A DNA stretch of 37,885 nt from Myxococcales bacterium. GTDB taxonomy: Bacteria; Myxococcota_A; Polyangia; Polyangiales; Ga0077539. The stretch covers positions 1 to 37,885 of the forward strand of contig JAUSAZ010000067.1 in NCBI GenBank assembly GCA_030652255.1. Direction: 5' to 3'. The notes beneath the pieces were generated by a model, which did not search any database, was not told where the DNA came from, and was given only the letters and a program-made list of their open reading frames with translations. Positions 1 to 7,550 of this stretch are shown one piece after another. Every line of letters starts with the position of its first letter. Position 1 is the stretch's first letter. Made by a program: the position numbers and the translations under genes.

Positions 1-140
1 TCCCCCGATGCAGCCATAGTGGTCCCCCCAACGAGCACGGAGACACCGGGCGGGTGCTCCCCTCGGAGGGCGAGGCCAGTGACCGACGGCGTGGGCGGGC
101 GCTCGGCTCAACCTTTCACATCCCCTGCGACGCGGTACTA
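1..140. repeat. Dispersed repeat, copy 1 of about 140 bp
   Basis: This stretch aligns without gaps to 14679-14818 in the same orientation, at about 86% identity by eye (roughly 19 mismatches, many of them transitions). It starts at the window edge with TCCCCCGATGC and ends with GGTACTA. The final CTA is the complement of the TAG stop codon of the EamA gene, so the repeat runs into that gene's last codon. I see no convincing coding frame. The copy probably continues to the left, because the related repeat in the 14.5-14.9 kb spacer has a 9-bp-periodic tract just before the same TCCCCCGACGC motif. Confidence 0.8.
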
Positions 141-1010
141 GCGCGTCACCACGATCGCCACGCCCGTCACGGCCAGCACCGCGCCGACCCACCGCCGCGC
201 CGGGATGCGATCGCCCATCGCGCGCGACATCAGCATCAGCACGATGGCCCCGGTCTGGTTGAGCAGCGCCGCCCGCGAGGCGGTGCCGTACTTCATCCCG
301 CCGAGCCACAGCAGCATCGACACATACGTCGCCAGCACCGTCGCCGGCACCGCCACACGCCACGCCGGCTGCGGCTTGAACAACGCCAGCGCCTCGCGCC
401 CCTTGCCCCGCGCCAGCTGCACCGCGAGCAGCGCCGCCGAGCCCGCCAGCAGGCGGATGGTCGTCGCCTCGACCAGCCCGCTGCGGCCCAGCGCGGGCTT
501 CGCCAGCACCACGCCCACCGCCGTCGTCATCACGCCGCCCAGCACCAGCGCGAGGCCGCGAGGGTCGACCTTCACCTCGCCGCGCGACTGCCACACCACC
601 ATCAGCAGGCCCACCAGCACCAGCGGCGCGCCCCACAGGAAGCCCGGCCGCGGCACCTCGCTCAGCCACAGCGTCGAGATCAGGATCACCGTCGGCGAGT
701 ACGCGCAGTCCGCGACCGCGGCGACCGAGGCGTCGACCCGGCGCAGGCCCGCCAGGAAGAGCGAGTCGGCCACCGCGAGGCCGAGCACCCCGCTGCCGAT
801 GAGGCAGAGCCAGTCGAGCGCGCTTCGATGGGCGTCGAAGTGCAGGCCCGCCAGCGCCATCGTGAGGAGCAGCAGTACCGTCGCGAGGGTGTTCTTGAAG
901 AGGTTGAGCGAGACCGGGTGCACCTCCCCCAGGCGGCGGAAGAGCATCACGGCGGCGGCCCACACCACCGCGCAGCCGAGGGCCATCGCATCGCCGATCC
1001 AGGGGGGCAT
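138..1010 (-). CDS. EamA/DMT-family transporter
   Basis: This is a predicted 10-TM inner-membrane carrier of the drug/metabolite transporter superfamily; the substrate cannot be read from sequence. The protein (about 290 residues from the ATG at 1010) shows the two-fold EamA layout. Each half begins with a Gly/Ala-rich helix (GDAMALGCAVVWAAAVML near the N-terminus, LALVLGGVMTTAVGVVLAKP at mid-protein), and the C-terminal half ends in a GAVLAVTGVAIVV helix. The open frame extends to a TTG at 1037, but ATG 1010 puts a normal short N-terminus before TM1. It is the last gene of a minus-strand run behind the ABC export genes and may be co-transcribed with them. Its stop codon lies inside a dispersed repeat. 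The family call is firm; the start and function are less so. Confidence 0.85.
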   Translation of the reverse strand: MPPWIGDAMALGCAVVWAAAVMLFRRLGEVHPVSLNLFKNTLATVLLLLTMALAGLHFDAHRSALDWLCLIGSGVLGLAVADSLFLAGLRRVDASVAAVADCAYSPTVILISTLWLSEVPRPGFLWGAPLVLVGLLMVVWQSRGEVKVDPRGLALVLGGVMTTAVGVVLAKPALGRSGLVEATTIRLLAGSAALLAVQLARGKGREALALFKPQPAWRVAVPATVLATYVSMLLWLGGMKYGTASRAALLNQTGAIVLMLMSRAMGDRIPARRWVGAVLAVTGVAIVVTR

Positions 1011-1050
1011 CACAGGGTGGCGCGGTCTATAGCCCAACCACCCGGAGTGG

Positions 1051-1647
1051 CTACCAGGCCCCGACGAGCTGAACGCCGTTGAGGGAGGGCGCGAGCTGCC
1101 AGGTGACCGCGGGGCGGTCGCGCCAGCGCATCGCGCGGGTGGGCATCGTGAGCAGGTTGAGCTCGCCCACGAGGACGGCGGTGCCGAAGCTCAGCGCGGC
1201 GGAGACGGGGCGGTCGTAGCCCACCCAGAGCACCAGGCCCGAGGCGACCGCGACGACGCCGACGAGCAGGTGGTTGTACCAGGCGCGGCCGCGGGTCTCG
1301 GCGTCGGCCGCGCGGGTGATGGCCGCGGCGACGTCGCCGGTGCGGCGGGCGTCCGCGGCGGCGCGCCAGACGTTGGGAATGGGCGAGATGATCATCCCCC
1401 CGACCGCCAGGAAGGACGTGGCCGCGACGACGGCGGCGTCGATGCGCAGCCCCGGGTCTTCGAGCGCCAGGGCGAGCGTGGTCTGCCCCACGGCGGAGAT
1501 GGAGTAGGCCGCGGTGAAGCCCCAGTACCAGATGCGGGCGTGCGTGGCGTCGCGCTCGAGCAGGGCGACGCGCGGGTCGACCGGGTCGGCCTGGGCAGTG
1601 AGGGGGACGGCGGTGAGCGCGAGGGAGAGGGCGGCCGCGACGCGCAT
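1051..1647 (-). CDS. Hypothetical membrane protein with signal peptide
   Basis: I do not recognise a family for this 198-residue protein. Residues 1-20 look like a cleavable Sec signal (MRV, then an Ala/Leu-rich core, then TAQA-D). A charged stretch (DPRVALLERD) follows. There are then two pairs of hydrophobic segments (about 43-62 and 68-90; about 125-145 and 150-170), and the C-terminus is short and polar. A bundle of 3-4 helices in the inner membrane is plausible. It lies 29 bp after the second ABC permease and 13 bp before the EamA frame on the same strand, so it probably belongs to the export operon. GC-rich codon use is uniform with its neighbours, which supports real coding. Confidence 0.65.
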   Translation of the reverse strand: MRVAAALSLALTAVPLTAQADPVDPRVALLERDATHARIWYWGFTAAYSISAVGQTTLALALEDPGLRIDAAVVAATSFLAVGGMIISPIPNVWRAAADARRTGDVAAAITRAADAETRGRAWYNHLLVGVVAVASGLVLWVGYDRPVSAALSFGTAVLVGELNLLTMPTRAMRWRDRPAVTWQLAPSLNGVQLVGAW

Positions 1648-1676
1648 CGCGGACGCATATCACGGGGCGGGCGGGT

Positions 1677-2843
1677 TCAGGCGCGGAGCGCGTCGAGGAC
1701 GTTCATGCGGGCGGCGCGCACGGCGGGGAAGAAGCCGCCGAGCAGGCCCATGAGGCCGGCGAAGACGAGCGACGAGAGCACGATGGAGGGCGTCGGGACG
1801 AAGGTGAAGACGATCTCCGAGAAGGTCGCGAAGTTCACCAGGTTGAAGCGCACGAGGCCCATGGCGAGCGAGGCGGCCGCGCCCACGGCGCCGCCGAGGA
1901 GGCTGAGCACCACCGACTCGAAGAGGAAGCTCGCGAGGATCTTCCCCCGGGAGAACCCGAGCGCCCGGAGCGTGCCGATCTCCCGGCTGCGCTGGGCCAC
2001 CGAGGCGTGCATGGTGATCATCGCGCCGATCATGGCGCCCGCCGCGAAGAAGAACGCGATCATCATCCCGAGGATGGTGAGGAACATCGTCGTCCCCTGC
2101 GCGAGCTCCTCGTAGTAGACCGACTCGCGCTTCACGGTGAGCCCGAGCTGGGGGTTGCTCTCGATCGATCGCCGGAAGGCGTCGAAATGCCCCGGCGAGC
2201 GGAGGCGCACCCGCACGGAGGACACCAGCGCCTCGCGCCCGAAGGCCGAGCGCACGGTGTCGATGTCGCCCCACACCTCGGACTCGAAGGACGACCCGCG
2301 GTCCTCGAAGATGCCGACGACGCGCACCATGCGGTTCTTCTTGATCTCGAAGGACTGCCCCAGGTTGGTGCCGCGGAAGCGCGCGCGGATGGCCGCGCCG
2401 ACCACCACCTCGTCGGAGCCGGGCGCCGCCGCGCGGCCCGCCACGATGCGCACGCCCGGGCGGAACTGGTACACGTCCTCCGGCACGCCGCGCACCTGCA
2501 CGTTGGAGACGCCGGCCTCGCCGACCTTGTCGAGGGACAGGATGCCGATGACCTCGCCGACCGCGTCGGGCCGGCCGTTGCGGCGCGCGACCACCTCCGG
2601 CGACGCCGTCACCAGGCCCGCCGCTGGCAGCTCGATGCCGCTCGACGTCTCGGCGTCCGAGCCGGCGCGCAGCACGATGGCCACGTCAGGAGAGCCCGAT
2701 CGGCCCATCGCCCGCTCGAGGCCGGCGCCGAGCATCAGCACCGACGCGAACACGAACACCACGAGGCCGATGCCGAGCGCCGTCGCGCCCGTGGTGGCCT
2801 TGCGCACCATCAGATTCCGCACGCTGTATGAGATGGGGACCAT
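1677..2843 (-). CDS. ABC transporter permease, MacB/FtsX type (second permease)
   Basis: This 388-residue protein is a permease of the MacB/FtsX/LolC-E class: an N-terminal TM (about 18-40), a periplasmic MacB-PCD-like domain (about 45-265), and three C-terminal TMs forming the FtsX core. The core carries the family signature REIGTLRALGFSRGKIL after the first core TM, and the C-terminus ends in FFPAVRAARMNVLDALRA, the usual ending. Such permeases work with a LolD/MacB-type ATPase and drive periplasmic conformational change (lipoprotein release, efflux or signalling) rather than forming a classical channel. It starts 12 bp after the first permease and shares only family-level similarity with it, so the complex is probably a heterodimer. 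The substrate is unknown. Confidence 0.9.
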   Translation of the reverse strand: MVPISYSVRNLMVRKATTGATALGIGLVVFVFASVLMLGAGLERAMGRSGSPDVAIVLRAGSDAETSSGIELPAAGLVTASPEVVARRNGRPDAVGEVIGILSLDKVGEAGVSNVQVRGVPEDVYQFRPGVRIVAGRAAAPGSDEVVVGAAIRARFRGTNLGQSFEIKKNRMVRVVGIFEDRGSSFESEVWGDIDTVRSAFGREALVSSVRVRLRSPGHFDAFRRSIESNPQLGLTVKRESVYYEELAQGTTMFLTILGMMIAFFFAAGAMIGAMITMHASVAQRSREIGTLRALGFSRGKILASFLFESVVLSLLGGAVGAAASLAMGLVRFNLVNFATFSEIVFTFVPTPSIVLSSLVFAGLMGLLGGFFPAVRAARMNVLDALRA

Positions 2844-2855
2844 CGTCGCGCTCCC

Positions 2856-4022
2856 TCAGTCGATGCGCCGCAGCGCGTCCGTGACCGTCAACCGCGAGGC
2901 GCGCAGCGCGGGGATCACCGCCGCCGCGACGCCCAGGAGCAACGAGAACCCGAGGGCCAGCGCCGCCGTGGCCACCTCGATGCGGAAGTACGGCACCATC
3001 GAGCCCATGTTCTCCTCGAGCCAGCGGCCGAGGCCGTACTGCACGAAGGGGTACGAGAGCGCGAGGCCCAGCACGCCCGCGGTGAGTCCGAGCGCCGCGG
3101 CCTCGCCCAGGATGAAGCCCGCGATGTGCTTCGGGAGGAAGCCCAGCGCGCGGAGCACGCCGTACTCCTGCGTGCGCTCGCGGACGCCCATCGACATGGT
3201 GTTGCCGAAGAGCATCAGGAGGATGAGCAGGATGATGCCGGAGATGACGTTGATGGCCGCCAGCACGCCGGACATCATCCCCATGAACGAGAGGTTCATG
3301 GAGCGCTCGCTCATGGAGAGGGTCTGGATGTCCTGGACGTCGAAGGCGCGGTCGATGCCGGCGGAGACGCCGGTGGCCTGCCGGGGGTTGTCGACGCGGG
3401 CGATGATCCAGCCGACCTGGTCGCGGCGGCGCTCGGGGATGGCGTTGTTGAGGTAGTCCCAGTGGAAGAGGAACTCCGAGCGGTCCATCGAGCGCCGGGT
3501 GGTGGTGTAGATGCCCGAGACGTGGAAGACCCAGTTGCCCGGGTAGATGGTGCCCGCGAGGGTGACCGTGTCGCCCACGCGCAGGTGCAGCAGCCGCGCG
3601 AGCTGGTCGCCCACGAGGGCGCCCTGGCGGTCGGCGAACCAGCGCTCGCGGTCGGCGGGCGACACGGCGATCTCGTCGTACACGTCGAGGAAGCTCGGCG
3701 GGTCGACGGCCATCGTGGGGAAGAACTCCCGGGGGTTTCGCGGGTCCTTCCCGCCGAACCAGTTGGCCCACGTGGCAGAGTGCACCCCCGGCGTCTGGCG
3801 CACGGTGTCCACGTACCGCCGCGGCAGCTGCATGATGAACGACACCTTGTGCCGGATGCCGATGCGGTCGTGCGCGGCGTGGGTGACCGCGACCTCCATC
3901 GACGAGATCACCGTGCGCAGCAGCACGAAGGCCACCACCGCCACCGCCACGCCGAGGACCGTGAGCGACGTGCGGAAGCGGTTTCGCCCGACGTTGCGCA
4001 CCGCCAGCGAGACGAGGTTCAC
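2856..4022 (-). CDS. ABC transporter permease, MacB/FtsX type (first permease)
   Basis: This 388-residue FtsX-type permease has TM1 at about 15-40 (RTSLTVLGVAVAVVAFVLL), a periplasmic domain to about 255, and the three-TM core. The core has the signature RERTQEYGVLRALGFLPKHI and ends IPALRASRLTVTDALRRID. The GTG start at 4022 overlaps the TGA of the upstream ATPase gene (GTGA), so the two are translationally coupled. With the second permease and the adaptor it makes a four-gene set like MacA-MacB, but with split ATPase and permease subunits as in LolCDE. The periplasmic domain carries no motif that names the cargo. Family assignment is confident; the role (export of a lipid, lipoprotein or peptide) is inference. 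Confidence 0.9.
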   Translation of the reverse strand: MNLVSLAVRNVGRNRFRTSLTVLGVAVAVVAFVLLRTVISSMEVAVTHAAHDRIGIRHKVSFIMQLPRRYVDTVRQTPGVHSATWANWFGGKDPRNPREFFPTMAVDPPSFLDVYDEIAVSPADRERWFADRQGALVGDQLARLLHLRVGDTVTLAGTIYPGNWVFHVSGIYTTTRRSMDRSEFLFHWDYLNNAIPERRRDQVGWIIARVDNPRQATGVSAGIDRAFDVQDIQTLSMSERSMNLSFMGMMSGVLAAINVISGIILLILLMLFGNTMSMGVRERTQEYGVLRALGFLPKHIAGFILGEAAALGLTAGVLGLALSYPFVQYGLGRWLEENMGSMVPYFRIEVATAALALGFSLLLGVAAAVIPALRASRLTVTDALRRID

Positions 4023-4714
4023 TGGAACGCGCCCTTGTTGAGGTGGTGCGTGACCCGCGCGTGCGACGCCGCCTCGGGGTCGTGGGTCACCATCACGATG
4101 GTCTTCTTGAAGTCCTTGTTGAGCTTCTCCAGCAGCGCCAGGATCTGGTCGGCGCTCTTGCGGTCGAGGTCCCCGGTGGGCTCGTCGGCCACGATGATCT
4201 TCGGGTCGTTGACGATCGCCCGCGCGATGGCAACCCGCTGCTCCTGGCCGCCGGAGAGCATCCGGGGGTAGTGGTTGGCGCGGTCTTCGAGGCCCACCAC
4301 CCGCAGCGCCGTGGCCGCGCGCTTCTTGCGATCGGCGCTCGGGATCTTCGTGAGCAGCAGCGGCAGCTCGACGTTTTCCAGCGCCGTGAGCACGGGCATG
4401 AGGTTGTACGACTGGAAGATGAAGCCGATGTAGCGCGCGCGGAAGGCCGCGAGGTCGCCGTCGGTCATGGTGGTGAGGTCCTGCCCGGCGACGTTGACGA
4501 CGCCCGACGTGGCGCGGTCGAGGCCCGCCACGAGGTTGAGCAGGGTGGACTTGCCCGATCCCGACGGGCCCATCAGGGCCTCGAAGGACCCTTCGGCGAT
4601 GGTGACGTTGAGCCCGTCGAGCACCGTGATGACCTCCGCGCCGCGCTGGAAGGTCTTCACCACGTTGGTGAGCTGCACCATCGGGGCACTGGAACTCTCT
4701 TCTCGGTATGTCAT
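4019..4714 (-). CDS. ABC transporter ATP-binding protein, LolD/MacB type
   Basis: This 231-residue cytoplasmic ABC ATPase has every nucleotide-binding motif intact. Walker A is GPSGSGKST (49-57), the Q-loop Q101 sits in IGFIFQSYNL, the signature is LSGGQ (153-157), Walker B is IIVADEP (173-179) with the D-loop GDLD, and the switch His is H211. The SYNLMPVLTALENVELPL segment and the overall length are typical of the LolD/MacB/FtsE group. The ATG overlaps the adaptor's stop (TGATG) and its own stop overlaps the next permease start (GTGA), so adaptor, ATPase and permease should be made from one message. It should energise the two permeases downstream. Confidence 0.95.
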   Translation of the reverse strand: MTYREESSSAPMVQLTNVVKTFQRGAEVITVLDGLNVTIAEGSFEALMGPSGSGKSTLLNLVAGLDRATSGVVNVAGQDLTTMTDGDLAAFRARYIGFIFQSYNLMPVLTALENVELPLLLTKIPSADRKKRAATALRVVGLEDRANHYPRMLSGGQEQRVAIARAIVNDPKIIVADEPTGDLDRKSADQILALLEKLNKDFKKTIVMVTHDPEAASHARVTHHLNKGAFQ

Positions 4715-6012
4715 CAGCGGTTTGCCTCTCTCACGGGGTTGGCCTCGCCCAGCGTGGCCGGGGGGCGCAGCACCACGCGCGTCCCCGGCGGCGGACCCTC
4801 GATCAGCTCGTACGCGTCGCCCGACATGGGCCCGAGGTTTACCGGGCGCACGTGGACGGTGTTGTTGTCGAGCACGAGCACCGCCCGGGCGCCGTTGCGG
4901 GTGGTCACCGCGGCGGCGGGCACGAGCGTGCGCTGCGCCGCGCGCAGCATCTCGGGCGTGAGCGGCTGCGTGAGGAAGCTCACCCGCGCCGCCATGTCCG
5001 GGAGCACGCCCTCCATCGGGTCGACGAAGCGTACCCGCACCGCCACGGTGGCCTTCGAGCGGTCGACCCGGTGCCCGGTCTCCTGCACCGTCGCGCGGAA
5101 GCGCCGACCCGGGAAGGCGTCGAGGGCGACCTCGCAGGGCCCCCCCACGCGCACGAGGCCGAGGCGCCCCTCGGGCACGTCGACCTCGGCGACCATCGAG
5201 GCGAAGTCCGCGAGCTCGATGATGGAACCCGCCATGAGCTCGCTGCCGAGCAGCTCGCCGGGGCGCGGCGGGCGGTTGACCACGGTGCCGTCGAAGGGCG
5301 CGCGGATGGTGAGCAGCGAGAGCGTGGCGGACTGCACGTTGACGTCAGCCTGGAGGGCGCGCACCTCGGCCGCGGCCGCCGCGACGGAGGCCTCGAGCGG
5401 GCTCAGGCGCGCCTGGAGGTCTTCGACGACCTGCCGCGAGACGGCGCCGGACTCGGCGAGGCGGCGCTGGCGCTCGAGCTGCTGGCGGCCGTCGGCGAGG
5501 TTGGCGCGGGCGATGGCGACGCGCGCCGAGGCGGCGGCGACCCGGGCGCGGGCGGCGGCGATGGTGCTGCGCACGTCGGTGGCGTCGAGCTCCAGCATCA
5601 CCTGCCCCGCGCGCACCACGTCGCCCTCGCGGACGCGCACCGCGGCGACGCGCCCCGGGACGCGCGACGAGACCCGCGCCGAGGTGAGCGCGATGACGTA
5701 GCCCGTGGCCGTGACCGTGGTCGCGCCCTGCGCGGGCGAGGCGCTGACGATCTCGCCGGTCTGCACCTCGGTCTTGAAGAGGCGCGACTCCAGGTGGGGC
5801 CAGGCGCGCACTGCCCCGAACGCGACGCCGCCGAGCAGCAGGGCGACGAAGGCGTAGCGCACGATGCCCGACCCGCCGCCCGAGGGGTTGGTCGGGGCGC
5901 GGCGGGCGCGGGCGGACGCCGGCGGCGGGTCGTCGCGGTCGATGCGAAGCGATGCGAGATCGTCTGAAAGCTGATCACCCACGGCCGGAGGGCGTACCAC
6001 GGGGTCGAGCAC
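4714..6012 (-). CDS. Periplasmic adaptor (HlyD/MacA-like membrane fusion protein)
   Basis: This 432-residue membrane fusion protein has a cytoplasmic Arg/Pro-rich head, one TM at about 50-70 (IVRYAFVALLLGGVAFGAV), a lipoyl/biotinyl half-domain (VRVREGDVVRAGQVMLELDATD), a long Ala/Arg-rich coiled-coil hairpin (about 145-215), the second lipoyl half (SLLTIRAPFDGTVVNR), and a beta-barrel plus membrane-proximal domain. Adaptors of this type link an inner-membrane pump to an outer-membrane TolC-like duct; no TolC gene is present here. It is the first gene of the minus-strand operon. The chosen start is GTG 6012; a shorter start inside the polar head cannot be excluded. The 107 bp upstream separates it from the divergent ATPase gene and must carry its promoter. 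Confidence 0.9.
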   Translation of the reverse strand: MLDPVVRPPAVGDQLSDDLASLRIDRDDPPPASARARRAPTNPSGGGSGIVRYAFVALLLGGVAFGAVRAWPHLESRLFKTEVQTGEIVSASPAQGATTVTATGYVIALTSARVSSRVPGRVAAVRVREGDVVRAGQVMLELDATDVRSTIAAARARVAAASARVAIARANLADGRQQLERQRRLAESGAVSRQVVEDLQARLSPLEASVAAAAAEVRALQADVNVQSATLSLLTIRAPFDGTVVNRPPRPGELLGSELMAGSIIELADFASMVAEVDVPEGRLGLVRVGGPCEVALDAFPGRRFRATVQETGHRVDRSKATVAVRVRFVDPMEGVLPDMAARVSFLTQPLTPEMLRAAQRTLVPAAAVTTRNGARAVLVLDNNTVHVRPVNLGPMSGDAYELIEGPPPGTRVVLRPPATLGEANPVREANR

Positions 6013-6119
6013 GGATGGAATTCCGGACGGACAGGGAATGTCCGCGGTGTGGGCGCCGCGGTGAGGACGGTGAGCCTCGAACCGGTGTGCGAGGCCGGGT
6101 GAGCGTGTGATAGAGCTTC
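6013..6119. other. Divergent intergenic region, export operon / ATPase pair
   Basis: This 107 bp spacer lies between the GTG of the adaptor gene (minus) and the GTG of the ATPase gene (plus), and must contain both promoters. I see no strong -35/-10 pair. A weak TAGAGC box (6111-6116) sits too close to the GTG at 6120 to serve it with a leader, but would fit a near-leaderless start at ATG 6132. No inverted repeat stands out. Confidence 0.4.
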
Positions 6120-7550
6120 GTGACCGACGCGATGCCCAAGGCCACCAACGTCACCGAAGCTGCCTACGAACACTTCGCCAAGGTCGACCGCAGCGTGTGG
6201 GAGCTCGACCCCGAGCTGCCGGGCTTCATGGATCTCTACGTCGATCGTAGGGAGAGCGACCCCGACCCGGAGCAGCCGACGATTCCGGTGTTCAATCAGA
6301 TCAAGCACCAGATGCTCAACGCCAGGGGGCCGAGCAAGGTGTTCCTGACGGGGCAGAAGGGCAGCGGCAAGTCGATGGAGCTTCGGCGGGTGCTGGAAGA
6401 CAGCGCGATCCAGCAGCGCTTCGAGCTCGTCAGCGTGATCATCTCCGAGCGCATCGACATCCAGCAGCACGTCGACATCCGCTATCTGCTGCTCGTGCTG
6501 GCCGCCAGCCTCGCCGACCACATCGTGGAGCAGCGCTTCGATCAGGACGCCGGCTGGGTCGATCAGGGCGGCGCTTCGCTCGACCCTTGGATCCAGCACC
6601 TCGCGCGGTTGCAGAGCCCGGAGGCGCCCTCCACCGCCGACGACTTCAAGCTCGGGATCAAGATCCCGCTCGTGGAGTTGAGCGCCGCGCTGCGCAGCGA
6701 CGAGCAGATCCGGGAGAAGATCCTCAAGAGCGACGCCTTCTCGGTCACCGCGGTGACGCGGCTGGTGTCGGACCTGATCGTGCTGATCGGCAGGCTCGCG
6801 AAGCGGGACGTGCTGCTCATCCTCGACGACGGCGACAAGCTCACCGACCAGAACACCGCCCGGGGGATCTTCATCGAGCACGCGGGCACGCTCGAACGGC
6901 TGCCCTGCCGGGCGGTGATCACCTTCCCGTACTGGCTGCACTTCGATCAACGGTTCCACGCGGTGACGACCGAGCGGCCCGTGCACGTCCTGGCGAACAT
7001 CAAGGTCGCCCACCGCGAGACGCCGCAGGAGGTCCTGCCCGGGGCCTTCCTGTTCTTCAAGACGGTCTACTCGCGCCTGGTCGAGCCGGGGGCGAAGCTC
7101 ATCGAACCCGAGAACGAGGTCATCGCGGAGGCGGTGCGGCACAGCGCGGGGATTCCGCGGGAGTTCTTGAGGGTGTTGCAGCGCGGGTTCACCCTCGCGT
7201 CGGGCCTCGACGAGCCGGCGCTCACGCTCCCGCGCCTGAAGCAGGCGGTGGGCGAGCTGCGCCGGGGGATGATCCCCTTCACGCAGACGCGCGCGACGCG
7301 CCAGCAGCTGGAGCGCATCCGGTTGACCTGGAGCCTCGATCGCCCCGAAGACTGGGTGCTGCTCGACGCGCTGCTGGTGGTCGAGCTGAGCAACGACAAG
7401 CCCTGGTACGACGCGCACCCGATCCTGCGGAAGTACGTCGACGAGCTGCTGATGGAGCACCGGCGGCGCATCGGCGTGGGCATCGACGACGCCGACGAGG
7501 TCGAGCGCCGACTGCTGGGCGAGCTCCTCGGCGAATCCGGAGATGCCTGA
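6120..7550 (+). CDS. P-loop ATPase of STAND/KAP-like type, first gene of a two-gene module
   Basis: This 476-residue protein has a complete nucleotide site. Walker A is GQKGSGKS (78-85), followed by MELRRVL as in a family where GxxGSGKSTEL is typical. Walker B is VLLILDDGDK (231-240). SAGIPREFLRVLQ (342-354) resembles the sensor-2-like 'G-hP+-hh+hh' segment of STAND ATPases. The C-terminus (about 400-470) looks like a winged-helix/helical cap ending LLDALLVVELSNDKPWYDAHPIL, where 'WYDAHP' resembles the cap of prokaryotic NTPases found beside TPR partners. There is no TM or signal, so it is cytosolic. The GTG 6120 start is uncertain; ATG 6132 is the alternative. Its stop overlaps the ATG of the next gene (ATGCCTGA), so the two are coupled. 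It likely switches between nucleotide states to control its partner; the effector is not identified. Confidence 0.8.
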   Translation: MTDAMPKATNVTEAAYEHFAKVDRSVWELDPELPGFMDLYVDRRESDPDPEQPTIPVFNQIKHQMLNARGPSKVFLTGQKGSGKSMELRRVLEDSAIQQRFELVSVIISERIDIQQHVDIRYLLLVLAASLADHIVEQRFDQDAGWVDQGGASLDPWIQHLARLQSPEAPSTADDFKLGIKIPLVELSAALRSDEQIREKILKSDAFSVTAVTRLVSDLIVLIGRLAKRDVLLILDDGDKLTDQNTARGIFIEHAGTLERLPCRAVITFPYWLHFDQRFHAVTTERPVHVLANIKVAHRETPQEVLPGAFLFFKTVYSRLVEPGAKLIEPENEVIAEAVRHSAGIPREFLRVLQRGFTLASGLDEPALTLPRLKQAVGELRRGMIPFTQTRATRQQLERIRLTWSLDRPEDWVLLDALLVVELSNDKPWYDAHPILRKYVDELLMEHRRRIGVGIDDADEVERRLLGELLGESGDA